Assembly (NCBI RefSeq): GCF_007556755.1
Contig: NZ_VJOO01000015.1
Location: 1 to 64,000 of the forward strand
Length of the DNA stretch: 64,000 bases
Reading direction: 5' to 3'
Origin: Tepidimonas fonticaldi
Lineage (GTDB): Bacteria > Pseudomonadota > Gammaproteobacteria > Burkholderiales > Burkholderiaceae_C
Shown: one piece after another, positions 40,930 to 52,496 of the stretch
Numbering within the stretch: the first letter of the stretch is position 1
Layout of the letters: each line of letters begins with the position of its first letter
Made by a program: the position numbers and the translations under genes
Notes under the pieces: generated by a model
Told to the model about the DNA's origin: nothing
Seen by the model: the letters and a program-made list of their open reading frames with translations, nothing else
The model's database searches: none

Positions 40930-42455
40930 GCCCTCCGCCCCGATTGCAACTGCACCACATCACCAAGCGCTACCCCGGCGTGGTGGCCAACGACGGCGTC
41001 TCGCTGGAGGTGCTGCCGGGCAGCATCCACGCCGTGCTGGGCGAAAACGGCGCCGGCAAATCCACCCTGATGAAGATCATCTACGGGGCCGTCAAACCCG
41101 ACGACGGCGCGATGCTCTTCAACGGCCGTCCGGTGCATGTGCGCAATCCGCAGGAGGCGCGTGCGCTGGGCATCAGCATGGTGTTCCAGCACTTCAGCCT
41201 GTTCGAGACGCTGACCGTGGCCGAGAACGTCTGGCTCGGCCTGGACGCCACGCTGTCGCTGCGCGAGGTGACCGAATCGATCGAGATGAAGGCCCACGAG
41301 TACGGTCTGGAGATCGATCCGCGCCGGCCCGTGCACACACTGTCCGTGGGCGAGCGCCAGCGGGTGGAGATCGTGCGCGCGCTGCTGACCCAGCCGCAAC
41401 TGTTGATCCTGGACGAGCCGACCTCGGTGCTCACGCCGCAGGCGGTCGAGCGCCTGTTCGTCGTGCTGCGCCAACTGGCCGCCGAGGGCTGCAGCATCCT
41501 CTACATCAGCCACAAGCTGCACGAGATTCGCGCCCTGTGCGACACCTGCACGGTGATGCGCGGCGGGCGCGTGACCGGCGTGTGCGATCCGCGGCAGGCC
41601 AGCAACGCGGACCTGTCGCGCCTGATGATCGGCAGCGAGCCGCCCACCCTGCCGCCCCACCGCGCGCCCAGCGGGGATGTGGTGCTGGACGTGCGCGGCC
41701 TGACGCTGCCCAGCGGCGAGCCGTTCGGCACCGATTTGCACGACATCGCCCTGCAGGTGCGCGCGGGCGAGATCGTCGGTATCGCGGGGGTGTCGGGCAA
41801 CGGCCAGCGCGAGCTGCTCTATGCGCTGTCGGGCGAAACGACGTCGGCCCCCGCGGGCTCGGTCCGGCTGGCGGGGCGCGACATCGCCCGCGCCGGTCCG
41901 GGGCGGCGGCGCCGGCAGGGCCTGCACTTCGTGCCGGAGGAGCGCCTGGGCCGCGGGGCCGTCCCCACGCTGGGGCTGGCGCACAACCTGCTGCTGACGC
42001 GCCGCGACGCCGTGGGGCGCGGCGGCTGGCTGCGCCTGGGGGCGCTGCGGGCCCAGGCCAACGACATCATCGCGCGTTACGGGGTCAAGGCCGCGGGGCC
42101 GGATGCCGCGGCCAAGTCGCTGTCGGGGGGCAATCTGCAAAAGTTCATCGTCGGGCGCGAGATCGAGGCCCGCCCCTCGGTGCTCATCGTCTCGCAGCCC
42201 ACCTGGGGGGTGGACGTGGGGGCGGCCGCGCAGATTCGCGGCGAAATCGTCGCCCTGCGCGAGGCGGGCTGCGCGGTCCTGGTCGTCAGCGAGGAGCTGG
42301 ACGAGCTGTTCGAGCTGTGCGACCGGCTGTATGTGATCGCCCGCGGCCGGCTCTCGCCCTCGGTGCCGGTGGCCGAGGCCAGCGTGGAGCGCATCGGCGA
42401 GTGGATGTCCGGCTTGTGGCCCCAGGCCGAGGAGGCGCGCCATGCTGCGGCTTGA
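40926..42455 (+). CDS. Purine/nucleoside ABC importer, double ATPase
   Basis: A 509-residue protein with two ABC domains, as in BMP-type nucleoside importers (NupO/YufO family). The first has Walker A GENGAGKSTLMK, signature TLSVGERQRVEIVRALL and Walker B LLILDEPTSVL. The second has a diverged P-loop GVSGNGQRELL, signature SLSGGNLQKFIVGREI, and SQPTWGVDVGAA in place of Walker B, which is normal for this family. It overlaps the LysR stop and the first permease gene (14 bases). It energises uptake of nucleosides or free purines. Confidence 0.92.
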   Translation: MSPPPRLQLHHITKRYPGVVANDGVSLEVLPGSIHAVLGENGAGKSTLMKIIYGAVKPDDGAMLFNGRPVHVRNPQEARALGISMVFQHFSLFETLTVAENVWLGLDATLSLREVTESIEMKAHEYGLEIDPRRPVHTLSVGERQRVEIVRALLTQPQLLILDEPTSVLTPQAVERLFVVLRQLAAEGCSILYISHKLHEIRALCDTCTVMRGGRVTGVCDPRQASNADLSRLMIGSEPPTLPPHRAPSGDVVLDVRGLTLPSGEPFGTDLHDIALQVRAGEIVGIAGVSGNGQRELLYALSGETTSAPAGSVRLAGRDIARAGPGRRRRQGLHFVPEERLGRGAVPTLGLAHNLLLTRRDAVGRGGWLRLGALRAQANDIIARYGVKAAGPDAAAKSLSGGNLQKFIVGREIEARPSVLIVSQPTWGVDVGAAAQIRGEIVALREAGCAVLVVSEELDELFELCDRLYVIARGRLSPSVPVAEASVERIGEWMSGLWPQAEEARHAAA

Positions 42456-43497
42456 GATGCGCCCCCAGCCCTCGGCGGCGTGGAGCTACGCCTCGCCGCT
42501 GCTGGCCATTGCGTTGACCGTGCTGATTGGCATGGCCCTGTTTGCCGCGCTGGGCAAGGACCCGGTGGCCGGTCTGCGCGTCTTTTTCTGGGAGCCGGTG
42601 CGCAACGCCCGCGCCTGGAGCGAGCTGCTGCTCAAGGCCACGCCCCTGCTGCTGATCGGCCTGGGCCTGGCGATCGGTTTTCGCTCCAATGTGTGGAACA
42701 TCGGGGCCGAGGGGCAGTTCGTCATCGGCGCGGTGTGCGCCAGCGGCACGGCCCTGGCCTTGCAGGGGGCGGGTTTTGCGGTCTGGCCCCTGGTGCTGCT
42801 GGCGGGCGTGGCGGGCGGGCTGACGTGGGCCAGCCTCACGGCGCTGCTGCGCGACCGCTTCAACGCCAACGAGATCCTGGTCAGCCTGATGCTGGTCTAT
42901 GTGGCCGTGCAGGTGCTCAACTACCTGGTTTATGGCCCGTGGAAGGATCCGATGGGCTTCAACTTCCCGCAGACACAGCGCTTCGACGCCACGGCACAGG
43001 TGCCGCGGCTGTTCGAGGGGCTGCGCGTCCACCTGGGATTGCTGCTGGGCCTGGGGGCGGTGGTGGCGGTCTGGCTCTTTTTGTTCCGCACGCGCGCGGG
43101 TTTTGCGCAGCAGGTCGGCGGGCTGGCGCCGGCGGCCGCCCGCTATGCGGGGTTTTCGTCGCGCACGGCGCTGTGGGTGGCCATGGGCGTCACCGGGGCG
43201 CTGGCGGGTCTGGCCGGGGCGTTGGAGGTGGCCGGTCCGGTGGGCCAGCTCACGCCCCACGTGCCGGTGGGCTACGGGTTTGCGGCCATCATCGTGGCCT
43301 TCGTCGGGCGCTTGCACCCCGTGGGCATCGTCGGCTCGGCCCTCCTCATGAGCATGTTCTACATCGGTGGCGAACTGGCCCAGTCCCGCCTGGGGCTGCC
43401 CAAGTCCATCACTGGGGTGTTCCAGGGCCTGTTGCTGTTTGCGCTGCTGGCCTGTGACACGCTCATCCACTATCGTCTGCGCTGGAGGAAGGGCTGA
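42442..43497 (+). CDS. Purine/nucleoside ABC importer permease 1
   Basis: A 351-residue inner-membrane permease (BPD_transp_2 family, NupP/YufP type) with about nine to ten hydrophobic helices. LGLAIGFRSNVWNIGAEGQFVIGA is the conserved segment near TM3; NIGAEGQ is diagnostic. RDRFNANEILVSLMLVYVA and YGFAAIIVAFVGRLHPVGI follow. The start overlaps the ATPase gene and its last base is shared with the next permease start. It forms a heterodimeric channel with permease 2. Confidence 0.92.
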   Translation: MLRLEMRPQPSAAWSYASPLLAIALTVLIGMALFAALGKDPVAGLRVFFWEPVRNARAWSELLLKATPLLLIGLGLAIGFRSNVWNIGAEGQFVIGAVCASGTALALQGAGFAVWPLVLLAGVAGGLTWASLTALLRDRFNANEILVSLMLVYVAVQVLNYLVYGPWKDPMGFNFPQTQRFDATAQVPRLFEGLRVHLGLLLGLGAVVAVWLFLFRTRAGFAQQVGGLAPAAARYAGFSSRTALWVAMGVTGALAGLAGALEVAGPVGQLTPHVPVGYGFAAIIVAFVGRLHPVGIVGSALLMSMFYIGGELAQSRLGLPKSITGVFQGLLLFALLACDTLIHYRLRWRKG

Positions 43498-44417
43498 TGG
43501 AGTCCGTTGCCCTGCTGATTGCGGCCTCGCTCAACGCCGGCACGGTGCTGGCCATCGCGGCGCTGGGGCTGCTGATCAACGAGAAGGTGGGCGTCGTCAA
43601 CCTGGGCGCCGAGGGGCTGATGCTGTGCGGCGCGCTGGCCGGTTTTGCGGCGGTGGTGCACTTTGGGGCGCATCCGCTGGGCTTTCTGGCCGGCATGGGG
43701 GTGGCGGCGCTGCTGTCGCTGGTCTTCGGTTGGCTGGTCATCTACCTCAACACCAACCAGTACGCCACCGGGCTGGCGCTCAGCCTGTTTGGCGCCGGGC
43801 TGTCCGCTTTCGGGGGGCAGCCCTACACCCAGTACAAGCTGCCGGAGCTGGTCGCGCCCCATGTACCCCTGCTGGGGGATCTGCCCTTTCTGGGCGCCGC
43901 GCTGTTTCGCCAGCATGCGCTGGTGTATGCGGCGGTTGCGCTGGCGATAGGGTTGGTGTGGTTTTTTGACCGCACACGCACCGGACTGGTGCTGCGCAGC
44001 GTGGGCGAGAACCCGGAGTCCGCCCACGCCCTGGGCTACCCGGTGCGCCGCATTCGGCTGCTGGCGGTGGTGGTCGGGGGCGCGCTGTGCGGGTTGGCCG
44101 GGGCCTATGTGTCCACCGTCTACACGCCGCTGTGGGTCGAAGGCATGATCGCCGGCAAGGGCTGGATCGCGCTGGCGCTGACCACTTTTGCCACCTGGCG
44201 GCCGGCACGGGTTTTGCTTGGTGCGTATCTGTTTGGCGGCGTGACGATGCTGCAGTTTCACCTGCAAGGCATGGGGGTTCAGGTGCCCAGCCAGTTCCTG
44301 ACCATGATGCCCTACCTGGCCACCATCGTGGTGCTGGTGCTGATTTCCCGCAGCCCGCTGTGGATCCGCACCCACATGCCCCAGTCCCTGGGCAAGCCGT
44401 TTTATCCCGGGTCGTAA
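43497..44417 (+). CDS. Purine/nucleoside ABC importer permease 2
   Basis: A 306-residue second permease (NupQ/YufQ type). The diagnostic INEKVGVVNLGAEGLMLCGAL is near the N-terminus. SVGENPESAHALGYPVRRIRLLAVVVGGALCGLAGAYVST is the cytoplasmic coupling region plus the following helix, and GKGWIALALTTFATWRP is conserved. It is directly joined to permease 1 and is followed after 30 bases, with an AGGAG ribosome site, by the substrate-binding lipoprotein gene. Confidence 0.92.
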   Translation: MESVALLIAASLNAGTVLAIAALGLLINEKVGVVNLGAEGLMLCGALAGFAAVVHFGAHPLGFLAGMGVAALLSLVFGWLVIYLNTNQYATGLALSLFGAGLSAFGGQPYTQYKLPELVAPHVPLLGDLPFLGAALFRQHALVYAAVALAIGLVWFFDRTRTGLVLRSVGENPESAHALGYPVRRIRLLAVVVGGALCGLAGAYVSTVYTPLWVEGMIAGKGWIALALTTFATWRPARVLLGAYLFGGVTMLQFHLQGMGVQVPSQFLTMMPYLATIVVLVLISRSPLWIRTHMPQSLGKPFYPGS

Positions 44418-44447
44418 CATCCCCCTTTTTCACACAGGAGTACTTCC

Positions 44448-45607
44448 ATGATCGATGCGAACAAGCGCGAATGGCTCAAGACCGCGGCCAAGGCCGCGGC
44501 GCTGGGGCTGGTGGCGGGCAGCGCCCTCGTGGGCTGCGGCAAGAAAGAGGAGGCCGCCCCCGCCCCGGCCCCCGCCCCGGCCACGCAGGCGCCCAAGCCC
44601 GAGCCGTTGAAGGCCGCCTGGGTCTACGTCGGTCCGGTGGGCGATGCCGGCTGGTCGTTTGCGCACGACCTCGGCCGCAAGGCGGTGGAGGCGCACTTTG
44701 GTGACAAGGTGCAGACCACCTTCGTCGAGAGCGTGCCGGAAGGCGCCGACGCCGAGCGCGTGATCCGCGACCTGGCCGCGCAGGGCAACAAGATCATCTT
44801 CGCGACGTCGTTCGGCTACATGGAGCCGATGCTGAAGGTGGCGCAAGAGTTTCCGGATGTGAAATTCGAGCACGCCACCGGCTACAAGACCGCGCCGAAC
44901 ATGCGCATCTACGACGCCAGCTTCTACCAGGACACCTACATGGCCGGCATCATCGCCGCGCACATGAGCAAGACCGGCACGCTGGGCTTCGTCGGCTCGT
45001 TCCCCATCCCCGAGGTGCTGCGCAACATCAACGCCTTCGTGCTGGGTGCGCAGACCGTCAAGCCCAACATCAAGCTCAAGGTCGTGTGGGTCAACTCCTG
45101 GTTCGACCCGCCGAAGGAGACCGAGGCCGCGCAGAGCCTGATCAACCAGGGCGCTGACGTGCTGCTGCAAAACACCGACTCCACCGCCGTGCTGCAGACC
45201 GCCGAGAAGAACGGCAAGTACGCCTTCGGCTGGGACAGCGACATGAGCAGCTTCGGTCCGAAGGCGCACCTGGCCTCGGCGGTCGTCAACTGGGGTCCGT
45301 ACTACGTCCAGGCCGTGCAGGAGGTGCTGGACGGCACGTGGCAGACCAAGCGCACCGTCTGGGGTGTCAAGGAAGGCCTCAACGACCTGATCAAGATCGC
45401 CGACGTGGTGCCGGAGGCGGCCAAGAAGAAGGTCGAAGAGGTCAAAGCGGGCCTCAAGAGCGGCGAGTTCGAGGTCTTCACCGGCCCGATCGTCGACAAC
45501 ACCGGCAAGGAAGTGCTGGCCAAGGGCGTCAAGGCCGACCAGGACTGGAAGGACAAGGTCAACTTCTTCGTCAAGGGCGTGGAAGGCAAGATCCCGGCTG
45601 GCAAGTG

Positions 45608-45608
<1 letters not shown>
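44448..45608 (+). CDS. BMP-family purine/nucleoside-binding lipoprotein
   Basis: A 386-residue periplasmic binding protein of the BMP/PnrA family. The N-terminus KREWLKTAAKAAALGLVAGS with cysteine 30 (ALVGC) is a lipoprotein signal. A Pro/Ala linker follows. The binding fold shows KAAWVYVGPVGDAGWSFAHDLG and TSFGYMEPMLKVAQEFPDVKFEHATGYKT, a pattern of BMP proteins for purine nucleosides or xanthine/urate. In this cluster free purines are likely ligands (inference). A good AGGAG box precedes the start, so it is strongly translated. The stop overlaps the start of the Rieske gene. Confidence 0.92.
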
Positions 45609-47642
<2,034 letters not shown>

Positions 47643-47738
47643 CGGCGCGCTGGCGGGCCCTTCGTGGTCAGCCAGGGCCTGGACCCCAGCGGCCTTGTCG
47701 TGACCGAGCGCCAAGGCCTGGGGGCGAAGCGGCCTTCG

Positions 47739-47744
47739 TACAAT
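47739..47744 (+). promoter_or_regulatory. -10-like TACAAT before dcd
   Basis: TACAAT lies 32 bases upstream of the dcd ATG, at a fitting distance for a short leader in the 134-base gap after the adenine deaminase gene. A -35 match is not evident. Confidence 0.35.
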
Positions 47745-47776
47745 GCGCCGATCACCCACAGGCACCCCTGCGCACC

Positions 47777-48343
47777 ATGACCCTCAAGAGCGACAAATGG
47801 ATCCGCCGCATGGCGGAGGAATACGGCATGATCGAGCCGTTCGAGCCAGGCCAGATCCGCGAGGTCGAGGGCCGCAAGGTCATCAGCTACGGCACCAGCA
47901 GCTACGGCTATGACATCCGCTGCGCGCCCGAATTCAAGGTCTTCACCAACATCCACAGCACGGTGGTGGACCCGAAGAACTTCGACGAAAAGAGCTTCGT
48001 CGATTTCCACGGCGACCACTGCATCATCCCGCCCAACAGCTTCGCGCTGGCGCGCACGGTGGAGTACTTCCGCATCCCGCGCAACGTCTTGACCATCTGT
48101 CTGGGCAAGAGCACCTACGCCCGCTGCGGCATCATCGTCAACGTCACGCCTTTCGAGCCCGAGTGGGAAGGCTATGTGACGCTGGAGTTTTCCAACACCA
48201 CTCCGCTGCCGGCGAAAATCTACGCCGGCGAAGGCTGCGCGCAGGTGCTGTTTTTCGAGAGCGACGAGGTCTGTGACGTCTCGTACCGCGACCGCGGCGG
48301 CAAGTACCAGGGGCAGCGGGGCGTGACGCTGCCGCGGGCGTGA
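47777..48343 (+). CDS. dcd: dCTP deaminase
   Basis: A 188-residue trimeric enzyme that deaminates dCTP to dUTP, the main route to dTMP in Gram-negative bacteria. The N-terminal [19 protein letters not shown] and [14 protein letters not shown] are typical. [36 protein letters not shown] carries the active-site Ser/Arg and catalytic Glu. [10 protein letters not shown] and [19 protein letters not shown] form the C-terminal lid. Thymidylate synthase is encoded 5 kb downstream. Confidence 0.97.
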   Translation: MTLKSDKWIRRMAEEYGMIEPFEPGQIREVEGRKVISYGTSSYGYDIRCAPEFKVFTNIHSTVVDPKNFDEKSFVDFHGDHCIIPPNSFALARTVEYFRIPRNVLTICLGKSTYARCGIIVNVTPFEPEWEGYVTLEFSNTTPLPAKIYAGEGCAQVLFFESDEVCDVSYRDRGGKYQGQRGVTLPRA

Positions 48344-48522
48344 GGAACGCGCGGTTCAGGGGCGGGCAGGTCGCGGATACGAATTTCTCGGTCGAATCCC
48401 TCGCGAGACGGCGGTTATCAGCCGCAAACAGGAAGGGGTCTGAAAACTCTGCTTTCGTTGACTCGGTACACGGGTGCAGAGTTACGCCGATGCTGTGAGC
48501 CTAGGTTATAAGCCAGGTACAC

Positions 48523-49410
48523 TCAGTCGCCCCTGAAATTTTCACCCGAGCCCCAGTTTTGCGTGCATCGAGCCTGGCCTGAGCGATATCGCCCCCACCC
48601 CCGCCTCGGCCTGCCGCAACAGGCGCAAAAGAGGGGATGGGCTCGATGTTTTCGTGGCCGGAGCAGCTTACTCTCCTGCTTGCTGATCTGTGGGGTCTTG
48701 CCTCGGTGCACGATGCGCACATCCGAGTTGCAGCGCATCCACCCCCCGGTAGCCCCGATCGACGAACACCGTCGCGGGCTCGACCGCACAGTCTTGCATC
48801 AGGATCGTGGCCTGCTCGAGCTGTTCGCGCAGGGTGTGTCCGTCATACGGATGGCCATGGAAGGCCCGCGCGCCCACGATCAGGTTGCCCTTGTGCGTGC
48901 TGGCAATGCCCACCTTGACACCGAATTCGTCGGGTGTTCGGGCCTTGCCCTTGCTGATACAGTCGCGCCAGCATTGCGCCAGCGCTGGACCACCCCTTCG
49001 TCCAACTCGTTGAGGGCGTGCTTGAGATACAGGAGGCTGATCATGATGCGCAGCGGCACGCGAGGACGCCCCGCGTGGCTCAAGCGTTCGCTGCGCTGGA
49101 CTTGTTCACTAAACAGATCGAGATCGGGCATGGCGATGCCCGAGCGCGCCTTGCGCGACAACAGATGCGCCACCGATCCTTCGATTTGCTGCCAGGGCAT
49201 GCGAGAGGCCAGCACCGCCAGCGGGTGGCGCAGATCGATCATGTGGTCGATGCGAGAGCGGAAGAAATCGTCGGTGACGGGGCAGGCAAACTTGACAAAA
49301 ACTCCCAGAGCTCGCGCATATGAGGATGTGAAATGGGGAGATATTTGAGCCGAGAAAGCGCGAAAACCACAGATAAATCAAATAGTCAAGAGTAAATCAG
49401 GGGGTGGCTG
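48523..49410 (-). mobile_element. Decayed IS5-like insertion sequence with candidate terminal repeats
   Basis: The 1078-base stretch between dcd and azlD holds no intact gene but contains transposase fragments on the minus strand. At its borders imperfect inverted repeats are seen: CAGTCGCCCCTGA on the left (from 48524) and the complement of a CAGCCACCCCCTGA-type end on the right (near 49410). Both ends are bordered by GGTACA (left 48517-48522, right 49411-49416), which may be a six-base target duplication. IS5-group elements usually give shorter duplications, so the exact ends are tentative. The 48344-48516 part upstream holds nothing recognisable. Confidence 0.5.
48540..49330 (-). pseudogene. 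IS5-family transposase remnant
   Basis: Reading leftwards, the N-terminal transposase domain is recognisable (DHMIDLRHPLAVLASRMPW, SGIAMPDLDLFSEQVQRSE, GRPRVPLRIMISLLYLKHA). The sequence then jumps to the C-terminal catalytic part (VGIASTHKGNLIVGARAF, GHTLREQLEQATILMQD, VFVDRGYRGVDALQ) and ends in frameshifted remains of the KLLRRRQAIEPI region. The central DDE segment is deleted and at least two further frame changes are present. It cannot transpose. It marks an old insertion between dcd and the azl operon. Confidence 0.85.
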
Positions 49411-49421
49411 GGTACAACGCG

Positions 49422-49763
49422 TCACCCGCTCACCCACAACATCAACGCATACACCCCCGTGCCCAGCAGCGTGGAGGCCGCCAGCCCCCCGCGCAGGCGC
49501 TGGAGGAGGATCACGGCGGCGATGGCAACGGCCGTGGGCAGGGCGCGGGTGGGGCCGGCGGCTGGCCACAGCAGGGGGAAGAGCGAGGCCACCAGCAGGG
49601 CGGCGATGGCGGCCGGGCCGATGGCCGAGGACCAGCGGCGGATAAGGTTCGAACGCTCGGTACTTTGACGCAGCCCCCACCAGAAGGGCAAGGCGCGCAG
49701 CAGGAAGGTGCCCAGCCCACAGGCCAGCACGGTCAGCAGCTGTATCCAGCCGGCTTCACTCAT
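49422..49763 (-). CDS. azlD: AzlD-type branched-chain amino acid exporter small subunit
   Basis: A 113-residue membrane protein with three to four hydrophobic helices and the AzlD pattern TFLLRALPFWW followed by RRWSSAIGPAAIAALL. AzlD works with AzlC as a two-component exporter of branched-chain amino acids or analogues (the BrnE/YgaH partner of BrnF/YgaZ). It overlaps the end of azlC by eight bases. It is the last gene of an operon headed by the HTH-cupin-methyltransferase gene. The IS remnant lies just beyond the stop. Confidence 0.88.
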   Translation of the reverse strand: MSEAGWIQLLTVLACGLGTFLLRALPFWWGLRQSTERSNLIRRWSSAIGPAAIAALLVASLFPLLWPAAGPTRALPTAVAIAAVILLQRLRGGLAASTLLGTGVYALMLWVSG

Positions 49764-50463
49764 CGTCGCCGTCCTCGTCCACGTGTGCCTGCAGCAACTG
49801 GAGGGCCGCACCGGCCAGCATGCCGGCCGGGATGGCCACATGGGCCGGGCCCAGGGCCAGGCCCAGCAGCGTGACACCCGCCGCCCCCCACAGCGCCCGG
49901 CCACGTCCGTGCACCCCCATCTGCAGCAGCAGCGACAGGAAGAGCGCCGGCAGCACGAACTGCAAAGCCTCCTGCAGCAGGGGGATCCGGTCCACCAGCT
50001 GGGCGCCGGTCTCGGCCCCCAGCCAGGTGCCAGCGATCCACGCGCCATAAGCCCCGGCCTGCAGGCCAGCCAGCCAGCCCGCGCGCTGGGCCGGGGCCAG
50101 GGTGGGCAAACGCGCGGCCGCGCAGGCGAAGACTTCGTCGGTCAGGCCAAAGGCCAGGGCCGGGCGCACGCGGGCCGGGCGCGCCTGCGCGAGCTGTTCG
50201 GCCACCACCCGACCGTAGAGCAGATGGCGGGCATTGAGCAGCCAGATGGTGGGCACCACCGTCAGCGGCCCGCCGCCGGCGGCGAGCAGGGACACCAGCA
50301 CGAACTGGCTGGCCCCTGCAAAAACGATGGCTGAGATGGCCACGGCCCATGGAGCCCCCAAACCCATCTGAACGGCGGCCAGCCCGAAAGAAAAAGCCAC
50401 GGGCACGTAGCCCGCTGCAATGGCCAGGCTGTCGCCCAGGCCGCGCAGCACCTGCCGCGTCAT
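49756..50463 (-). CDS. azlC: AzlC-type branched-chain amino acid exporter large subunit
   Basis: A 235-residue inner-membrane protein of the AzlC/YgaZ family with about six to seven helices. AIAAGYVPVAFSFGLAAVQMGL and VFAGASQFVLVSLLAAG are the signature region (AGASQF), and LNARHLLYG and GLTDEVFA follow. It exports Leu/Ile/Val, azaleucine or other small amino acids together with AzlD. The ATG overlaps the stop of the upstream regulator-methyltransferase gene (ATGA), so the three genes are translationally linked. Confidence 0.92.
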   Translation of the reverse strand: MTRQVLRGLGDSLAIAAGYVPVAFSFGLAAVQMGLGAPWAVAISAIVFAGASQFVLVSLLAAGGGPLTVVPTIWLLNARHLLYGRVVAEQLAQARPARVRPALAFGLTDEVFACAAARLPTLAPAQRAGWLAGLQAGAYGAWIAGTWLGAETGAQLVDRIPLLQEALQFVLPALFLSLLLQMGVHGRGRALWGAAGVTLLGLALGPAHVAIPAGMLAGAALQLLQAHVDEDGDDE

Positions 50464-52463
50464 GCGCCCTCCGGCTTGCTAAAGGTGAAGACATGGGTGC
50501 CCCCACCCCAGTCGTCGCTGCCGGTGGTGGCAAACACCCGGCGATGGCGGCGCAACTCCAGCCCGGCCAGCGCGGCCAGCCCGGCAAAGCGGCGCGGGAA
50601 GGTCTTGCGCTCGACCTCGTAGTCGAAGCCGGCTACCATGGCCTGCAGCTCCAGCCAGTAGAAGCGCACGAAGGCCCCGATCTCATGTGCAGGGCGCTCG
50701 CGCAAACCGGACTCGCACAGGCGCGCATACAGGTTACGGCACAGGCTCACCGCCTGGGTCGATTTGCCCTCGGTGGCCGCGACCATGGCCATGATGATGG
50801 AGCGGCGCAAGTCGCGGTAGAGCCTGAGGTCCAGCCCCCCTTCGGAGGCCGGCGGCTCACCCACCCAGGCCATGCTGGCCAGCAGGTAGGCGCTGTGGTG
50901 GCGCACCAGGGCGAGGTTGCGTTCATCCACGCTGGCGAATTCGGGCAGGAACTCGTCGGCCACCACCAGCAGCCCGCCGGGCTGCAGCAGCTGCATGGCC
51001 TTTTGCAGCATGAAGGCTGTGTTGAAGTGGTGCGAGGCGCCGAAAGAGGTGATGAGCGGTGTCTCGCCGCTCGGCAGGTCGAGCTCCAGGAAGCCGCCGT
51101 GATGCAGCTCGATGCCCTCAACCCCGTGGGCATTGCGCTGCAGGCACACAAACGCCGCCTCGTCGGGTTCGACGGCCAGGAAACGGCAACCCGGATGCAG
51201 CTCGTGCAGCATCAGCAACGGCAGACCCGGCCCTGCGCCCACGTCGATGGCCTGCAAGGCGGGCTGCGGTCCGGCGAAGCTTGCGATATCCTGGGCGGCG
51301 GCCACTACTTGGCGGGCGTAGGCGGGGTGCAGCAGCTCGAAGGTATCGTACTGCTCCACGTCGATGCGGCTGGAGAACGGCCCGTCCCGGCCGCCGCGCT
51401 GCGCCGCTGCGGGCGCCGGGCGCACGTGATGCAGCTGCCGCGGCATGCACATGCGCCCCCGCTGCAGCAGCACCTCAGCGGCCAGGCTGTTGAGCACCCA
51501 GCTGTGGCCCTCCAAATGAGCCTGGATCGCAGCCGTTTCGGGCGCGCCCAGCTCGATGAAGGGCGATTCCGCCAGCCGGGCTAGGCGGATGGCGGCAGCC
51601 GGCAGGTCGGCGTTGGCCCAGGCGGGCGGTGCCTGGTCGGGTTGGGCAAAGGCTCCGGTCAGGGGCATGGGCACCACGGCGACATACGGCCCCTGGGCGT
51701 CGTCTTCCACCAGCGACAGCACCGGCCAGCGCCAGGGACCGGCGGTGGCCTCGTGCTGCATCTGGCGCAGCTTGAGCAGGCCGTCACGCCCATTGAGCGG
51801 CTCACCGCGCAGTCGCAGGATGCGCGCGCCCAGGCCGTTGGACACCTCCAGCAGGGCGCGCTCCATCACGCTGCGCACTCCCTCCCAGGCGCTCGGGGCC
51901 TGGGGCCACTCTAGGTAGAGCGTGGAGGCACTGGCCGAATACGTCTTGGGCGGATACACGATCACCACCATGGCCCGCCCGCCTTGCTCGGTGGCTGCGT
52001 ACACATGCGGCACATCGGCGTCGAAGGTGTGAGTGTCGCCAGCCCTCACCATGCGCGGCCGGTCGGCCTGCCCCACCAGCATGGCCCCGGACAGCACCGT
52101 GATGCGTTCCTTCACCCCTTCCGGATGCGGGGCGGAGTCCTTGCGGCAGCCTGGCCGCAGTTCGATCAGATAGACCTCGATCTCGGGGTCGTCGGTCGAT
52201 TTTTCGATTAATCGAACAATCACCCCCTTGTCCGACAGCTCGCCGCCGTCGCTCAGTTCCTCGTTGACCAGCTGGCCGAAGGGCACTCCCAGGGCGTTAG
52301 CCACAGCCCACAGGGTCTCGATCGTGGGGTTGCCCTCGCCGTTTTCCAGCTGCGACAAGGTCGATTTCGCCACCCCGCTGCGCTCGGACAAGCCCGCCAG
52401 CGTGAGCCCTCGCTGTTCCCTAAATCGCAGCAGATTCCTGCCGATGGCTGAGACGGTGCTCAC
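50460..52463 (-). CDS. HTH (XRE) - cupin - SAM methyltransferase fusion protein
   Basis: A 667-residue multidomain protein. Residues 6-62 are an XRE-type helix-turn-helix (LAGLSERSGVAKSTLSQLEN). Residues 80-172 are a cupin sensor domain (RITVLSGAMLVG, HTFDADVPHVYAA), the usual layout of small XRE-cupin regulators. Residues 180-350 have no recognised fold. Residues 365-600 are a class I methyltransferase with SAM motif I AIDVGAGPGLPLL (405-417), acidic VEPD (431-434) and LQPGGLLVVADEF. A C-terminal extension follows. Simple XRE-cupin regulators often neighbour azlC; the added methyltransferase is unusual. It may sense and modify the exported compound, but that is inference. A promoter with TATAAT and a palindrome lies upstream. 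Confidence 0.88.
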   Translation of the reverse strand: MSTVSAIGRNLLRFREQRGLTLAGLSERSGVAKSTLSQLENGEGNPTIETLWAVANALGVPFGQLVNEELSDGGELSDKGVIVRLIEKSTDDPEIEVYLIELRPGCRKDSAPHPEGVKERITVLSGAMLVGQADRPRMVRAGDTHTFDADVPHVYAATEQGGRAMVVIVYPPKTYSASASTLYLEWPQAPSAWEGVRSVMERALLEVSNGLGARILRLRGEPLNGRDGLLKLRQMQHEATAGPWRWPVLSLVEDDAQGPYVAVVPMPLTGAFAQPDQAPPAWANADLPAAAIRLARLAESPFIELGAPETAAIQAHLEGHSWVLNSLAAEVLLQRGRMCMPRQLHHVRPAPAAAQRGGRDGPFSSRIDVEQYDTFELLHPAYARQVVAAAQDIASFAGPQPALQAIDVGAGPGLPLLMLHELHPGCRFLAVEPDEAAFVCLQRNAHGVEGIELHHGGFLELDLPSGETPLITSFGASHHFNTAFMLQKAMQLLQPGGLLVVADEFLPEFASVDERNLALVRHHSAYLLASMAWVGEPPASEGGLDLRLYRDLRRSIIMAMVAATEGKSTQAVSLCRNLYARLCESGLRERPAHEIGAFVRFYWLELQAMVAGFDYEVERKTFPRRFAGLAALAGLELRRHRRVFATTGSDDWGGGTHVFTFSKPEGA

Positions 52464-52496
52464 GAGGTTTTCCTGATAGATATCGATGTGAGTTCA

